From JBDGPU01 sp042219525 (GTDB taxonomy: Archaea; Halobacteriota; Halobacteria; Halobacteriales; Haloferacaceae), in contig JBDGPU010000069.1 in assembly GCA_042219525.1 (NCBI GenBank), forward strand, positions 62,001 through 126,000: a DNA stretch of 64,000 nt, given 5' to 3'. Of this stretch, positions 35,280 through 43,152 are shown piece by piece; the first letter of the stretch is position 1; every line of letters begins with the position of its first letter. Made by a program: the position numbers and the translations under genes. The notes beneath the pieces are model-generated. The model made no database searches. It was not told the origin of the DNA and saw only the letters and a list, made by a program, of their open reading frames with translations.

Positions 35280-36068
35280 GTGCAGATCGTGGGGTACGAC
35301 ACGGGCGATGCCGGCCTTCTCGTGAGCGACGGCGACGTCGCGGGTGAGGACGAGCGCGACGGTGGGGGCGACGTCGAGTTCGTCGACCTGACGCCTGGCA
35401 CCAACCTCGCCTACACGCTCGGGGAGCGCCACTGCGCCGGGACCATCCACGAGGGGGGCCACGTCGCCTGCGACGCGCCGGCGACCCCGTACTGCGACGC
35501 CCACGACAGCGTCTGGGTCTGTGCGCGATGCACCGGCGACTGTCTCAAGGACGAGATGGACTGCTATGACGACCACGCCATCTACCTCGCCGCGTTCGCG
35601 CCGAACCGCTTCAAGGTCGGCGTCACGCGCAAGTGGCGGCTCGAAACCCGGCTCCGCGAGCAGGGGGCTGATCGAGGGGCGCACATCAGGACGGTCGAGA
35701 ACGGCCGGGTCGCCCGGCAGATCGAGGCCGAACTCGCGACCGCCGACGACCTCGTCGACCGCGTGCGCGTCGGGACGAAACGCGAAAGCCTCGTCGGCGA
35801 CGTCGACGAGGCGGCCTGGGCGGCGCTGCTCGACCGATTCGACCCCATCGAGACCTTCGACTTCGATCACGGACTCGACCTCTCGAGCCGGCCAGTCGCC
35901 GAGACGATGGCGACGGGCACCGTCGTCGGCACGAAAGGACGACTCCTGGTGCTCGAGCGCGACGGCTCGACCTACGCGGTCGACGTCCGCGACCTGGTTG
36001 GTTACGAACTCGAGGACGGGACTGCCGAGCGCGACCTGCAGTCGAGTCTGGGCGCGTTCGACGACTGA
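35280..36068 (+). CDS. DUF2797 protein (GIY-YIG-like core with Cys/His cluster)
   Basis: A 262-residue protein. Start taken at GTG 35280 (VQIVGYDTGDAG), where similarity to the family begins; an ATG at 35241 would add 13 residues. Several Cys and His at about 50-95 (RHCAGTIH, HVACDAPATPYCDAH, VCARCTGDCLKDEMDCYDDH) look like a zinc-binding cluster. The following YLAAFAPNRFKVGVTRKWRLETRLREQGAD has the spacing of a GIY-YIG nuclease core. Function unknown. The nuclease-like relation is an inference. The C-terminal third is a small beta domain. Confidence 0.72.
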   Translation: MQIVGYDTGDAGLLVSDGDVAGEDERDGGGDVEFVDLTPGTNLAYTLGERHCAGTIHEGGHVACDAPATPYCDAHDSVWVCARCTGDCLKDEMDCYDDHAIYLAAFAPNRFKVGVTRKWRLETRLREQGADRGAHIRTVENGRVARQIEAELATADDLVDRVRVGTKRESLVGDVDEAAWAALLDRFDPIETFDFDHGLDLSSRPVAETMATGTVVGTKGRLLVLERDGSTYAVDVRDLVGYELEDGTAERDLQSSLGAFDD

Positions 36069-36142
36069 GCGACCGCTGGGCGGGCGGTTTGGTGAGAAGG
36101 TGAGAGAGGGTCGTCGGGCTGTGCGTCGGTCGAGCGCCGGAC

Positions 36143-36256
36143 TCAGTCGTCCGACGTGTCCGTGTCTCGACCTCGTCCCCAGACGGCGTCCGCCGAGGTG
36201 TCGTTCGGTGCAGTGTGCGAGACGTCTTTCATGGTGTCCGCGTCGTCGTTTGCCAT
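36143..36256 (-). CDS. Putative 37-residue acidic protein
   Basis: A short frame on the minus strand from ATG 36256 to TGA 36143, encoding MANDDADTMKDVSHTAPNDT plus SADAVWGRGRDTDTSDD. The composition is strongly halophilic (Asp/Thr). A GTTAATACC element (36282-36290, minus strand) about 30 bases upstream would give a leaderless transcript. These points favour a real microprotein, although no family is certain. The rest of 36069-36390 is non-coding. Confidence 0.5.
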   Translation of the reverse strand: MANDDADTMKDVSHTAPNDTSADAVWGRGRDTDTSDD

Positions 36257-36323
36257 TGTGATACGTGTTCACGTGGATGACGGTATTAACGCTTTGTAGA
36301 AGGCTCTCAGTACACTATATAGC

Positions 36324-36341
36324 ATATTAGGTCCCTAATAT
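36324..36341. promoter_or_regulatory. AT-rich 18-base palindrome, operator-like
   Basis: ATATTAGG-TC-CCTAATAT (36324-36341) has perfect 8-base arms. It lies 68 bases upstream of the 37-residue gene and 50 bases past the end of the flavin reductase gene, in a locally AT-rich stretch. The half-site ATATTAG is the same as in the arsR operator at 23200. It is more like a protein-binding site than a terminator, since no T-tract follows. Confidence 0.5.
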
Positions 36342-36390
36342 AATCGGAGCCCCGCGAGTTCGTGGGTCGGCGGAATCGCAGCGGTCGTCC

Positions 36391-37008
36391 CTATGGAGGC
36401 CGCTCGATGTCGAACCGCTCGCTCACGTCGGCGTAGCTATTGCCGGCAAGGCGACCGACGGCGTTCAGCTTCTCCGTGTCGAGCTTGCCCCCTGAGGTGA
36501 CGGACTCGTCGACGTGGGCGTACACGACCTCGCCGAGGACCATCGTCGACCCGCCGATCTCCGTGGCTTCGTACAGCTCGCACTCGAAGCTAACCTTCGC
36601 CTCCGCGACGCGCGGCGCGTCCACGCGGTCTGCGTCGACCGAGGTGACGCCGGCCCGCTCGAACTCCGACTCCCCCGGCGGCAGCGTCGCCGCGGACTCG
36701 TTCATTGCCTCCACGAGATCTCGCGTGACGATGTTGACCGCGAAGGCCTCCGTCTCCACCGCGTTCGCGAGGGTGTCCTTCGGCGCCGTCGGCGTCGCGA
36801 CCGGCGCGAACATCAGGACCGGGGGCTGGACGGCGACGACGTTGAAGAAGCTGTACGGCGCGAGGTTCTCCCCGGCCGGTCCACGGGAGGACACCCACGC
36901 GATCGGGCGGGGGACCACGGCACCGGACAGGAGCCGATACGGGGACCCGAATTCGTCGGGCTCCCCGCCGCGGACCTGCTGGTCCTCGCCAGTCGCCGGC
37001 TCCGTCAT
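36391..37008 (-). CDS. Flavin reductase-like (DIM6/NTAB) protein
   Basis: A 205-residue FMN-binding split-barrel protein. Typical features are SPYRLLSGAVVPRPIAWVSSRGPAGENLAPYSFFNVVAVQPPVLMFAP (about 21-70) and DTLANAVETEAFAVNIVTRDL. It would reduce flavin or use FMN for reduction of a small molecule. Its ATG at 37008 overlaps the stop of the VOC dioxygenase gene by one base, so the two are one operon. Together they suggest quinone or aromatic-ring handling. Confidence 0.88.
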   Translation of the reverse strand: MTEPATGEDQQVRGGEPDEFGSPYRLLSGAVVPRPIAWVSSRGPAGENLAPYSFFNVVAVQPPVLMFAPVATPTAPKDTLANAVETEAFAVNIVTRDLVEAMNESAATLPPGESEFERAGVTSVDADRVDAPRVAEAKVSFECELYEATEIGGSTMVLGEVVYAHVDESVTSGGKLDTEKLNAVGRLAGNSYADVSERFDIERPP

Positions 37009-37511
37009 CAGTCGTCGGCCTCGTCGGCGGCGTCCGAGTCCTCGTCCGCGAACGGGTCGATCTCCTCGCTGCCCGGCGTCTCCTCGTCGACGGTGAAGCC
37101 TGGGCCTTCGGTCGCGATCTCGAAGACGAGCCCGTCGGGGTCGCTGAAGTAGATGCTCTTGAAGTAGGTCCGGTCTTTCACCTGGGAGACGCGAACATCC
37201 TGGTCGGCGAGGTACTCGCGCCACTCCTCGAGGGTCTCCTCGTCCTCGACGCCGATGGCGAAGTGGTGGCTCGCGCCCGGGCCGGGCGCGCCGCGAGAGT
37301 CCGAGTACTCGAAGTAGGTGACGTTCGTGCCCGGCTCGCCCTCCGGCGTCGACGAGAAGTAGTAGTGTTTCGTCCCGGGGTCGTCGTAGTTCTGGGTTCG
37401 CTTGACCGTGTGCCAGTCGAGCACGTCCTCGTAGAACTCGACGGTCTCGTCCATGTCGGTACAGATGTTCGTCACGTGATGCAGGCCGGTGGTCGGTGGT
37501 GAGTCAGTCAT
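37008..37511 (-). CDS. VOC-family (extradiol dioxygenase/glyoxalase) protein
   Basis: A 167-residue vicinal-oxygen-chelate protein. Metal ligands are likely in GLHHVTNIC (His11 or His12), GASHHFAIGV and the C-terminal Glu of LVFEIATEGP. The YFKSIYFSDPDGLVFEI segment is the family signature. Relatives such as MhqO and CatE cleave aromatic rings or detoxify quinones; two-module versions are longer, this one has a single module pair and an acidic tail. It starts the operon with the flavin reductase. Confidence 0.85.
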   Translation of the reverse strand: MTDSPPTTGLHHVTNICTDMDETVEFYEDVLDWHTVKRTQNYDDPGTKHYYFSSTPEGEPGTNVTYFEYSDSRGAPGPGASHHFAIGVEDEETLEEWREYLADQDVRVSQVKDRTYFKSIYFSDPDGLVFEIATEGPGFTVDEETPGSEEIDPFADEDSDAADEADD

Positions 37512-37588
37512 TATGAGAGAATTGGCGTGGTGATAGTTATGTGTGGGGCATCACTGCCAGTGCGGTGGCGACGGTGACAGCCACGGTA

Positions 37589-37680
37589 CAGCGACGGCGA
37601 CGGGAACGGCGACGGCATCCCAACAGCGACGGCGACGGGTACGGCGACGGCATCCCAACAGCGTCGGGGACGGCGTCGAC
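37589..37680. repeat. 35-base tandem repeat
   Basis: Two near-identical 35-base units (CAGCGACGGCGACGGGAACG plus GCGACGGCATCCCAA at 37589-37623, then 37624-37658 with one change) are followed by a degenerate third. The repeat lies in the 183-base gap between the start of the VOC gene and the end of doxX, both on the minus strand. It is built from the same GACGGC hexamer as other intergenic repeats in this window. Confidence 0.85.
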
Positions 37681-37694
37681 GACTCGGAAGCGGC

Positions 37695-38144
37695 TTAGAA
37701 GAGGCCGAGGCCGAGCGAGTAGGGCCACTCGGCGCCACTCACGGCGAGCAGACCGAGCGCGGCGGCGAACAGCGTGACGTTCTTCAGGAAGTCAGTCATC
37801 TCGGACTCCTGCTCCTCCTCGGGCGCGTTCCAGAAGTCGTGCATCTTGATCGCGGACACGAGCAGGAAGGTCGCCAGCGCGCCGGCGGCCAGCGTCGGGA
37901 AGACGCCGAGCGCGACGCCGAGACCGCCGAAGACGAGCAGGCCGCCCGAGAAGGCGACCGAGAGCTTCGGCGCCGGAACGCCCTTCATTTCGGCGTAGCC
38001 GGCCATGTGGTCGAGGTCCATGAAGTGGTTCAGACCCATGAAGGCGAGGAGTCCCCCGAACAGGATCCGGGCGACGGCGAACAGTTCACCCGCGAGCGGG
38101 GCGTCGAACGTCTGGATCGGTACTGCTTCGATAGCTGGTAACAT
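37695..38144 (-). CDS. DoxX-family membrane protein
   Basis: A 149-residue protein with four hydrophobic helices and the DoxX pattern ELFAVARILFGGLLAFMGLNHFMDLDHMAGYAEMKGVPAPKL near the N-terminus. DoxX proteins are linked to thiosulphate:quinone oxidoreductase or to quinone/thiol stress (CatD and MhqP in Bacillus). Start at ATG 38144 gives MLPAIEAVPIQTFD. It is divergent from the HxlR regulator with 69 bases between the starts, so that regulator probably controls it. Confidence 0.87.
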   Translation of the reverse strand: MLPAIEAVPIQTFDAPLAGELFAVARILFGGLLAFMGLNHFMDLDHMAGYAEMKGVPAPKLSVAFSGGLLVFGGLGVALGVFPTLAAGALATFLLVSAIKMHDFWNAPEEEQESEMTDFLKNVTLFAAALGLLAVSGAEWPYSLGLGLF

Positions 38145-38213
38145 CGTGTAACTGGGTATAGGAACCGAACTGTTATATTCATTCCCGGACATAGGTGTAA
38201 GCAGGTAACATCG
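38137..38213. promoter_or_regulatory. Shared doxX/hxlR promoter region
   Basis: Between the divergent starts lie two direct copies of GGTAACATCG (38137-38146 and 38204-38213), each touching one start codon. Between them CTGTTATATTC (38170-38180) can serve as TATA box on both strands: about 30 bases from the doxX ATG and 38 from the hxlR ATG. The repeated decamer is a candidate regulator site for both genes. Confidence 0.5.
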
Positions 38214-38567
38214 ATGTCATCGGAACCCCTCACCCGCGACGCGCCAGAGTCCAACGACGACAGTCCCTGTCCCGTCGTCGACTCGCTGGAGCAGATCGGT
38301 TCCAAGTGGCGCCTCGTCGTCCTCCACGAGCTCCAGGATGGCGAAATTCGGTTCAACGAATTGAAACGAGAGACGGACGCGAACTCCCGAACGCTCTCGC
38401 GCGTCCTCGACGACCTGCAGGAGATGGGCTTCGTCGACCGGCGTCTGGAGGAGGAGTCCCCGGTGGCGACCTATTACAGCCTGACCCCGAAGGGAACCTC
38501 CCTCTGCCCCGTGTTCGACGAGATCGAAGACTGGGCCGACAGCTGGCTGGCCGAGTGCTCCGAGTAA
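38214..38567 (+). CDS. HxlR-family (DUF24) transcriptional regulator
   Basis: A 117-residue winged-helix protein. The family opening CPVVDSLEQIGSKWRLVVLHELQDG contains Cys19, the position used for redox or quinone sensing in YodB, CatR and QorR. The recognition region is RFNELKRETDANSRTLSRVLDDLQEMGFVDRR, and the wing is SPVATYYSLTPKG. Two more Cys lie near the C-terminus. It diverges from doxX and lies near a dioxygenase and flavin reductase, so it likely senses electrophiles and controls these genes. Confidence 0.9.
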   Translation: MSSEPLTRDAPESNDDSPCPVVDSLEQIGSKWRLVVLHELQDGEIRFNELKRETDANSRTLSRVLDDLQEMGFVDRRLEEESPVATYYSLTPKGTSLCPVFDEIEDWADSWLAECSE

Positions 38568-38803
38568 CGACGTAGTATCCCTCGTCGTCAGCGCGGTCGC
38601 TGTCGACGACGTTGTCCTGATTACTGGCGTCGTCGACGACGCTGTCACTGTCGACGTCCTCGCCTCGAAACGCGGTCCCGTTTTCCCCCGGCCGCTTTTC
38701 GCCCGGAGCCATGCTCGGACGCCGAGATCGCCGAAACCTACTCTCCGTTCCTGTAGGTTCGGGATCCCTTATTAGGGCTCCGGCCATGGGTTGTCTCATC
38801 CAG

Positions 38804-40384
38804 ATGCGACGGCGCTTCCTCATCGCGTTCGGCGTATTACTCCTGCTCGTCTCCGCTGCGCCGGCCCTGGCGGCCGTCCGTGGCGAGCCCAACCTTTCCG
38901 TCACGGTCGCTGACGACGCGCTCACGCCAGGCGCGGAAACGACCGTGACGTTCGACATTACCAACCGGGGGCATCTCAACTACACCCGGAACCCCTCGCT
39001 CGACGCGAAGGTGCTCACCGCTCGGGGCGTGACGGTCTCAGTGACGGGGGCTGACGGCCCGCTCGACGTGCGGACGGACACGCTCGCGCTCGGGTCGATC
39101 CGGGACGGAAGCGTCGAGAGCGCGCCGATAGACGTCTTCGTCGGCGAGGACGTCGAACCCGGCGAGTACACGGTCGAACTCACGATCGAGTACGACTACA
39201 TCACCCAGTACATTCCGTCGGAGGGGATCGTGCAGGAGCGCAGCGAGGAGTTCACGGTCTCGAAGACGCTGACCGTCGAGCCGGAGCCACGCTTCGAGAT
39301 CACCGACGTCCGGGCGAACGCGAGCGTCGGCGACAGCGGCGCTGTCACGTTCAACGTCACGAACACCGGCGAGGAACCGGTGCGGAACGCGCGCCTCACG
39401 CTTACCTCCGAGAACCCGAGCGTCACCTTCGCCGGCGCGGCCACGGTGCGCGAACAGATCGGCCAGATCGCGCCGGGTGAAACCCGGACGGTCACTGTCG
39501 AGGCCGACGTCGCTGAAGGGGCGGAACGCCGGAACTACAGCCTCTCCGCCCGCCTCGATTACGACGACGTCGACGGCGCGCCCGCGCGCTCCGAGGAGCT
39601 AACGTTCGGCTTCGTGCCGGGGCCCGCCCAGGAGTTCAGCGTCACGAACGTCGAGAGCACGCTCCGCGTCGGCGAGGACGGCACGGTCCGCGGGACGTTC
39701 CACAACACCGGCGGGTCCACCGCGCGCAACGTCGTCCTGCGGCTGCAGACCGACAACCCGAACGTGAACGTGCAGGAGCCGGAGGTCGCTCTCGGCGACG
39801 TCGCTCCCGGCGAACGCGTCAAATTCGCGTTCGATGCCGACGTGAGCAGCAGCGCGACTGCTGGCGACCGACAGTTCACGCTGCGAGCGACCTACCGCAA
39901 CGGCGACGGCGACAAGCGTCGAAGCGATCCCATCGACGCGATGGTGTCCGTCGGCCAGGAACGCGAGGAGTTCGCCGTGAACGGCGTCGACGTCACCTTC
40001 CAGCAGGGTGCCAGCGGCACGCTGGCGGTCCAGATCACGAACAACCTCGAGGAGCCCGTCTCCAACATCGAAGCGAAGCTGTTCACCGACGCGCCCCTGT
40101 CCAGTTCCGACGACGAGGCTTTCGTCACGATACTCGGCGCCGGCGAGTCGACGACTATCGTGTTCGGACTCGGCATCGGGGAGGGCGCGATCCCGAAGAC
40201 GTACCCCGCTCAGGTCGACTTCCGCTACGAGACCGCAGCCGGTGAAACCCGTATCTCCGACACGTACTCCGTCCCCGTCCAGGTCGAGCCGATGGAATCT
40301 AACGGGCTCCCCCTACCGCTACTCGGCGGGGTCGGTGTGGTAGTCCTCCTGGTCGCTGGCGGGCTGCTGTACTGGCGCCGATGA
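38804..40384 (+). CDS. Secreted COG1361-like protein with CARDB-type repeats and membrane anchor
   Basis: A 526-residue protein. A signal peptide (RRRFLIAFGVLLLLVSAAPALAAV, about 2-25) is followed by at least three beta-sandwich repeats with the pattern VGDSGAVTFNVTNTGEEPVRNARLTLTSENP (around 180, 300 and 420), and a C-terminal transmembrane anchor LPLLGGVGVVVLLVAGGLLYWRR. It would display repeats outside the cell. The stop overlaps the RND exporter start (ATGA), so it is likely an accessory of that exporter. Start at 38804 chosen; an ATG at 38786 is possible. Confidence 0.82.
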   Translation: MRRRFLIAFGVLLLLVSAAPALAAVRGEPNLSVTVADDALTPGAETTVTFDITNRGHLNYTRNPSLDAKVLTARGVTVSVTGADGPLDVRTDTLALGSIRDGSVESAPIDVFVGEDVEPGEYTVELTIEYDYITQYIPSEGIVQERSEEFTVSKTLTVEPEPRFEITDVRANASVGDSGAVTFNVTNTGEEPVRNARLTLTSENPSVTFAGAATVREQIGQIAPGETRTVTVEADVAEGAERRNYSLSARLDYDDVDGAPARSEELTFGFVPGPAQEFSVTNVESTLRVGEDGTVRGTFHNTGGSTARNVVLRLQTDNPNVNVQEPEVALGDVAPGERVKFAFDADVSSSATAGDRQFTLRATYRNGDGDKRRSDPIDAMVSVGQEREEFAVNGVDVTFQQGASGTLAVQITNNLEEPVSNIEAKLFTDAPLSSSDDEAFVTILGAGESTTIVFGLGIGEGAIPKTYPAQVDFRYETAAGETRISDTYSVPVQVEPMESNGLPLPLLGGVGVVVLLVAGGLLYWRR

Positions 40385-42936
40385 GCGACGCTGGCGGCAT
40401 CGGTCCGGGCAGCGCCGACGCGACAGGAACCAGCGGTACCGACGGGCGTCTCCACGAGCGCGCCGTCGACCGCGTGGAGGCGCTCATCGTCGAGCGACCC
40501 AGGACGGTCATCGTCGCCTTCCTGCTCGTCACGGTGGTTTTCGGCACCGGACTCGGCTCCGTCACGACGTCGGCGGGCACGCAGCAGTTCGCGGAGAACC
40601 TCCCCTCGAATCGGGCGCTGGAGGACATCCAGACGGAGTTCAGCCCGTCGTACGGCGAAGACGTGGGCAGCACCCAGCTCATCCAGCGGAGCAACAACGT
40701 CCTCACCCCCCGAGCGATGATCGCGATGTTGCGGACGCAACACCGGATGCAGGAACGGGCGGGAATGCGCGTGGAGGGCGTCAACAGCGCCGCGGCGATC
40801 GTCGCTCGAACGATCGATCCCACCGCGACGACGACGGAGGACCAGATCGACGTCCTCCAGGACGCGACCGATTCGGAGGTCCGGGCTGCCGTCCGGGAGA
40901 ACGCTGACAACCCGGCCTTCACCGGGACCATCAGCAACGACTTCAACCGGAAGAGCGCCTCGGCGAGCGCGGCGATCGGCGTCGTCCGCCACGAGGTCCC
41001 CGGCGGCCTCGGGAGCGGCGCGGGCCAGGGCGGCTCTAGCCCCCTCACCAGCATTCAGCTGGAGGCCCAGCGGATCGCCAGCACTTCGAACGCCGACATC
41101 ACCGTCTTCGGTAGCGGGATCGTCGCCCAGGAGTTCTCGACCGTCATCAAGGACTCCTTGCTCGTCGTCGTCCCCTTCTCGGTGCTGTTCATCGTCTTCT
41201 TCCTCGTGGCCGCGTACCGGGAGCTGCTCGATCTCATGCTCGGGACGGTCGCGCTGCTGATGAGCGTCGTGTGGACCTTCGGCTTCCTCGGGCTCCTCAG
41301 GATCCCCTTTAGCCAGATCATGATCACCGTACCGCCACTGTTGCTCGCGATCGGGATCGACTTCGGGATCCATTCGGTCAACCGATACCGTGAGGAGCGG
41401 GTCGAGGGCTTCGACATCGACATGGCGATGACGCGCGCGTCCGACCAGCTCCTCGTCGCGTTCCTCGTCGTGACCGGCACGACGGTCATCGGCTTCCTCG
41501 CCAACGTGACGAGCGAGCTCCAGCCGATCCGCGAGTTCGGGGTCGTCGCGGCCGCGGGGATCAGCTTCACCTTCCTCGTGTTCGGCATCTTCCTCCCGGC
41601 CTGTAAGGTCGTCCTCGACCGGAACCGCCACCGGATCTCGTTCCCGACCGGGAGTCAACAGCCCCTCGGCACGGGCGACTCGAAGCTCGGCGCGGTCCTC
41701 TCCGGCGGCGTCGTCATCGCCCGAAAGGCCCCCGTCATCTTTCTCATCGTCGCACTCCTGTTCACGATGGGTGCGGGCACCTACGCGACCGGCGTCGACA
41801 CCAGCTTCTCCCAGGAGGACTTCCTCCCACCAGCGGAGACGCCGGACTACTACGAGCATCTGCCGGACGTCATCGAACCGAGCGAGTACACCGTTGTCAG
41901 CCAGCTCAACTTCCTGGAGGCGAAGTTCACGGCCACACAGGGGGGATCCGCGACGATCTACCTCGAGAGACGGATGACGAACCCAACCGTGCTCGAGGAG
42001 ATCCATCGCGCTGGCGACGACCCGCCGCCGTCGTTCGTCAGAGACGGTCATCGGGCTGAGAGCACGAGCATCGTCACGGTCATTCAGGACCGCGCCGCCC
42101 GCGATCCCGAGTTCCGGCGGCTCGTCCAGCGGAACGACCGCAACGGCAACGGGATCCCCGACGAGAACCTGGGCGAGATCTACGACTACCTGCTCGAGTC
42201 CTCCTCGCAGGAGCGCACGCTCCAGTACCTCGCCGAGGACCGCCGGAGCACCCGCGTCGTCTACACCGTCTCCGCGGACGCGTCGAACGCGGAGACAACC
42301 AGGGACGCCCGCCACGTCGCCGACCGGTTCCGCGGCACCGCCATCGCGACCGGCGAGATCGTCGTGTTCAAGGCCGTCTCCGACCTGATCCTGCAATCGG
42401 CGATCTTCAGCCTGATGGTCGCGCTGTCCGGGACCATCGTCTTCCTGGTGGGCGTCTACTGGATCCTCGAAGGTCGACCCTCCCTCGGCATCGCCAACAC
42501 CGTGCCCATCGCCGTCGCCGTCGGCGCGATCGCGGGATCGATGCGGCTGCTCGGCATCTCGTTTAACGCGTTCACTGCCACGATTCTCGCGCTCACGATC
42601 GGGCTGGGGATCGACTACTCCGTCCACGTCGTCCATCGCTACGTGGACGAGCGCCGCACCACCGACGCGTACACGGCCCTCGACCGAACTGCCCGTGGCA
42701 CGGGCGGCGCACTGGCGGGGAGCATGCTCACGACTGCCTCCGGCATCGGCGTCCTCATGCTCGCCGTGCTCGACGTGCTCGGTCAGTTCGGCCTCCTCAC
42801 CGGCCTCAGCATCGTCTACTCGTTCATCGCGTCGCTGCTCGTGCTCCCCTCGGTGCTGGTCGTCTGGGACCGGCTGACGACCGGCGACCTGGACGCCCCG
42901 ATGGGCGCGGAGCGGGGGCGTGGCGATGCGAACTAA
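40381..42936 (+). CDS. RND-superfamily (MMPL/COG1033) exporter
   Basis: An 851-residue membrane protein with the two-repeat RND layout. A first helix (about 41-60) and an extracytoplasmic domain (60-250) precede a bundle of helices (about 255-440). After a second extracytoplasmic domain (480-660) comes a second bundle (about 670-835). The helix-4-type motifs ITVPPLLLAIGIDFGIHSVNRY and ATILALTIGLGIDYSVHVVHRY contain the Asp of the proton-relay. It would export lipid or hydrophobic compounds. Coupled to the secreted protein upstream; the two may form a complex. Confidence 0.9.
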   Translation: MSDAGGIGPGSADATGTSGTDGRLHERAVDRVEALIVERPRTVIVAFLLVTVVFGTGLGSVTTSAGTQQFAENLPSNRALEDIQTEFSPSYGEDVGSTQLIQRSNNVLTPRAMIAMLRTQHRMQERAGMRVEGVNSAAAIVARTIDPTATTTEDQIDVLQDATDSEVRAAVRENADNPAFTGTISNDFNRKSASASAAIGVVRHEVPGGLGSGAGQGGSSPLTSIQLEAQRIASTSNADITVFGSGIVAQEFSTVIKDSLLVVVPFSVLFIVFFLVAAYRELLDLMLGTVALLMSVVWTFGFLGLLRIPFSQIMITVPPLLLAIGIDFGIHSVNRYREERVEGFDIDMAMTRASDQLLVAFLVVTGTTVIGFLANVTSELQPIREFGVVAAAGISFTFLVFGIFLPACKVVLDRNRHRISFPTGSQQPLGTGDSKLGAVLSGGVVIARKAPVIFLIVALLFTMGAGTYATGVDTSFSQEDFLPPAETPDYYEHLPDVIEPSEYTVVSQLNFLEAKFTATQGGSATIYLERRMTNPTVLEEIHRAGDDPPPSFVRDGHRAESTSIVTVIQDRAARDPEFRRLVQRNDRNGNGIPDENLGEIYDYLLESSSQERTLQYLAEDRRSTRVVYTVSADASNAETTRDARHVADRFRGTAIATGEIVVFKAVSDLILQSAIFSLMVALSGTIVFLVGVYWILEGRPSLGIANTVPIAVAVGAIAGSMRLLGISFNAFTATILALTIGLGIDYSVHVVHRYVDERRTTDAYTALDRTARGTGGALAGSMLTTASGIGVLMLAVLDVLGQFGLLTGLSIVYSFIASLLVLPSVLVVWDRLTTGDLDAPMGAERGRGDAN

Positions 42937-42951
42937 ATTAACCCGGGGAGC

Positions 42952-43050
42952 GTTGTCGACGGCGACGGCGACGGCGACGGCGATGGCGACGGCGTTGTCG
43001 ACGGCGACGGCGTTGTCGACGGCGACGGCGTTGTCGACGGCAACGGCAAC
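42952..43050. repeat. GACGGC hexamer repeat with 18-base unit
   Basis: GTTGTCGAC occurs at 42952, 42994, 43012 and 43030. The last three are 18 bases apart with the unit GTTGTCGACGGCGACGGC; between the first and second is a run of GACGGC hexamers (42 bases apart, seven hexamers). It lies just after the RND gene stop, and the ACTTAAA array follows at once. Confidence 0.88.
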
Positions 43051-43054
43051 GTCC

Positions 43055-43132
43055 ACTTAAAAGGCCATTTAAAATTCACTTAAAGACTTCTTAAAAGCTG
43101 ACCTAATCTGTTACTTAAATGCCTACTTAAAG
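43055..43132. repeat. Phased array of ACTTAAA-like motifs
   Basis: Seven related motifs start at 43055 (ACTTAAAA), 43067 (ATTTAAAA), 43078 (ACTTAAAG), 43089 (TCTTAAAA), 43101 (ACCTAATC), 43113 (ACTTAAAT) and 43125 (ACTTAAAG), so the spacing is 11-12 bases throughout. The sequence is strikingly A/T-rich next to the GACGGC repeat. It lies between the 3' ends of the convergent RND and acylphosphatase genes. Terminator, bent DNA or a binding array are all possible. Confidence 0.8.
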
Positions 43133-43152
43133 GATCGACTTCACCGACGGAT

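Noticed and set aside
40225..43056. 943-residue minus-strand open frame
   Set aside because: Antisense to the RND exporter; Arg/Glu/Asp/Gly-rich nonsense without motifs, beginning in the GACGGC repeat.
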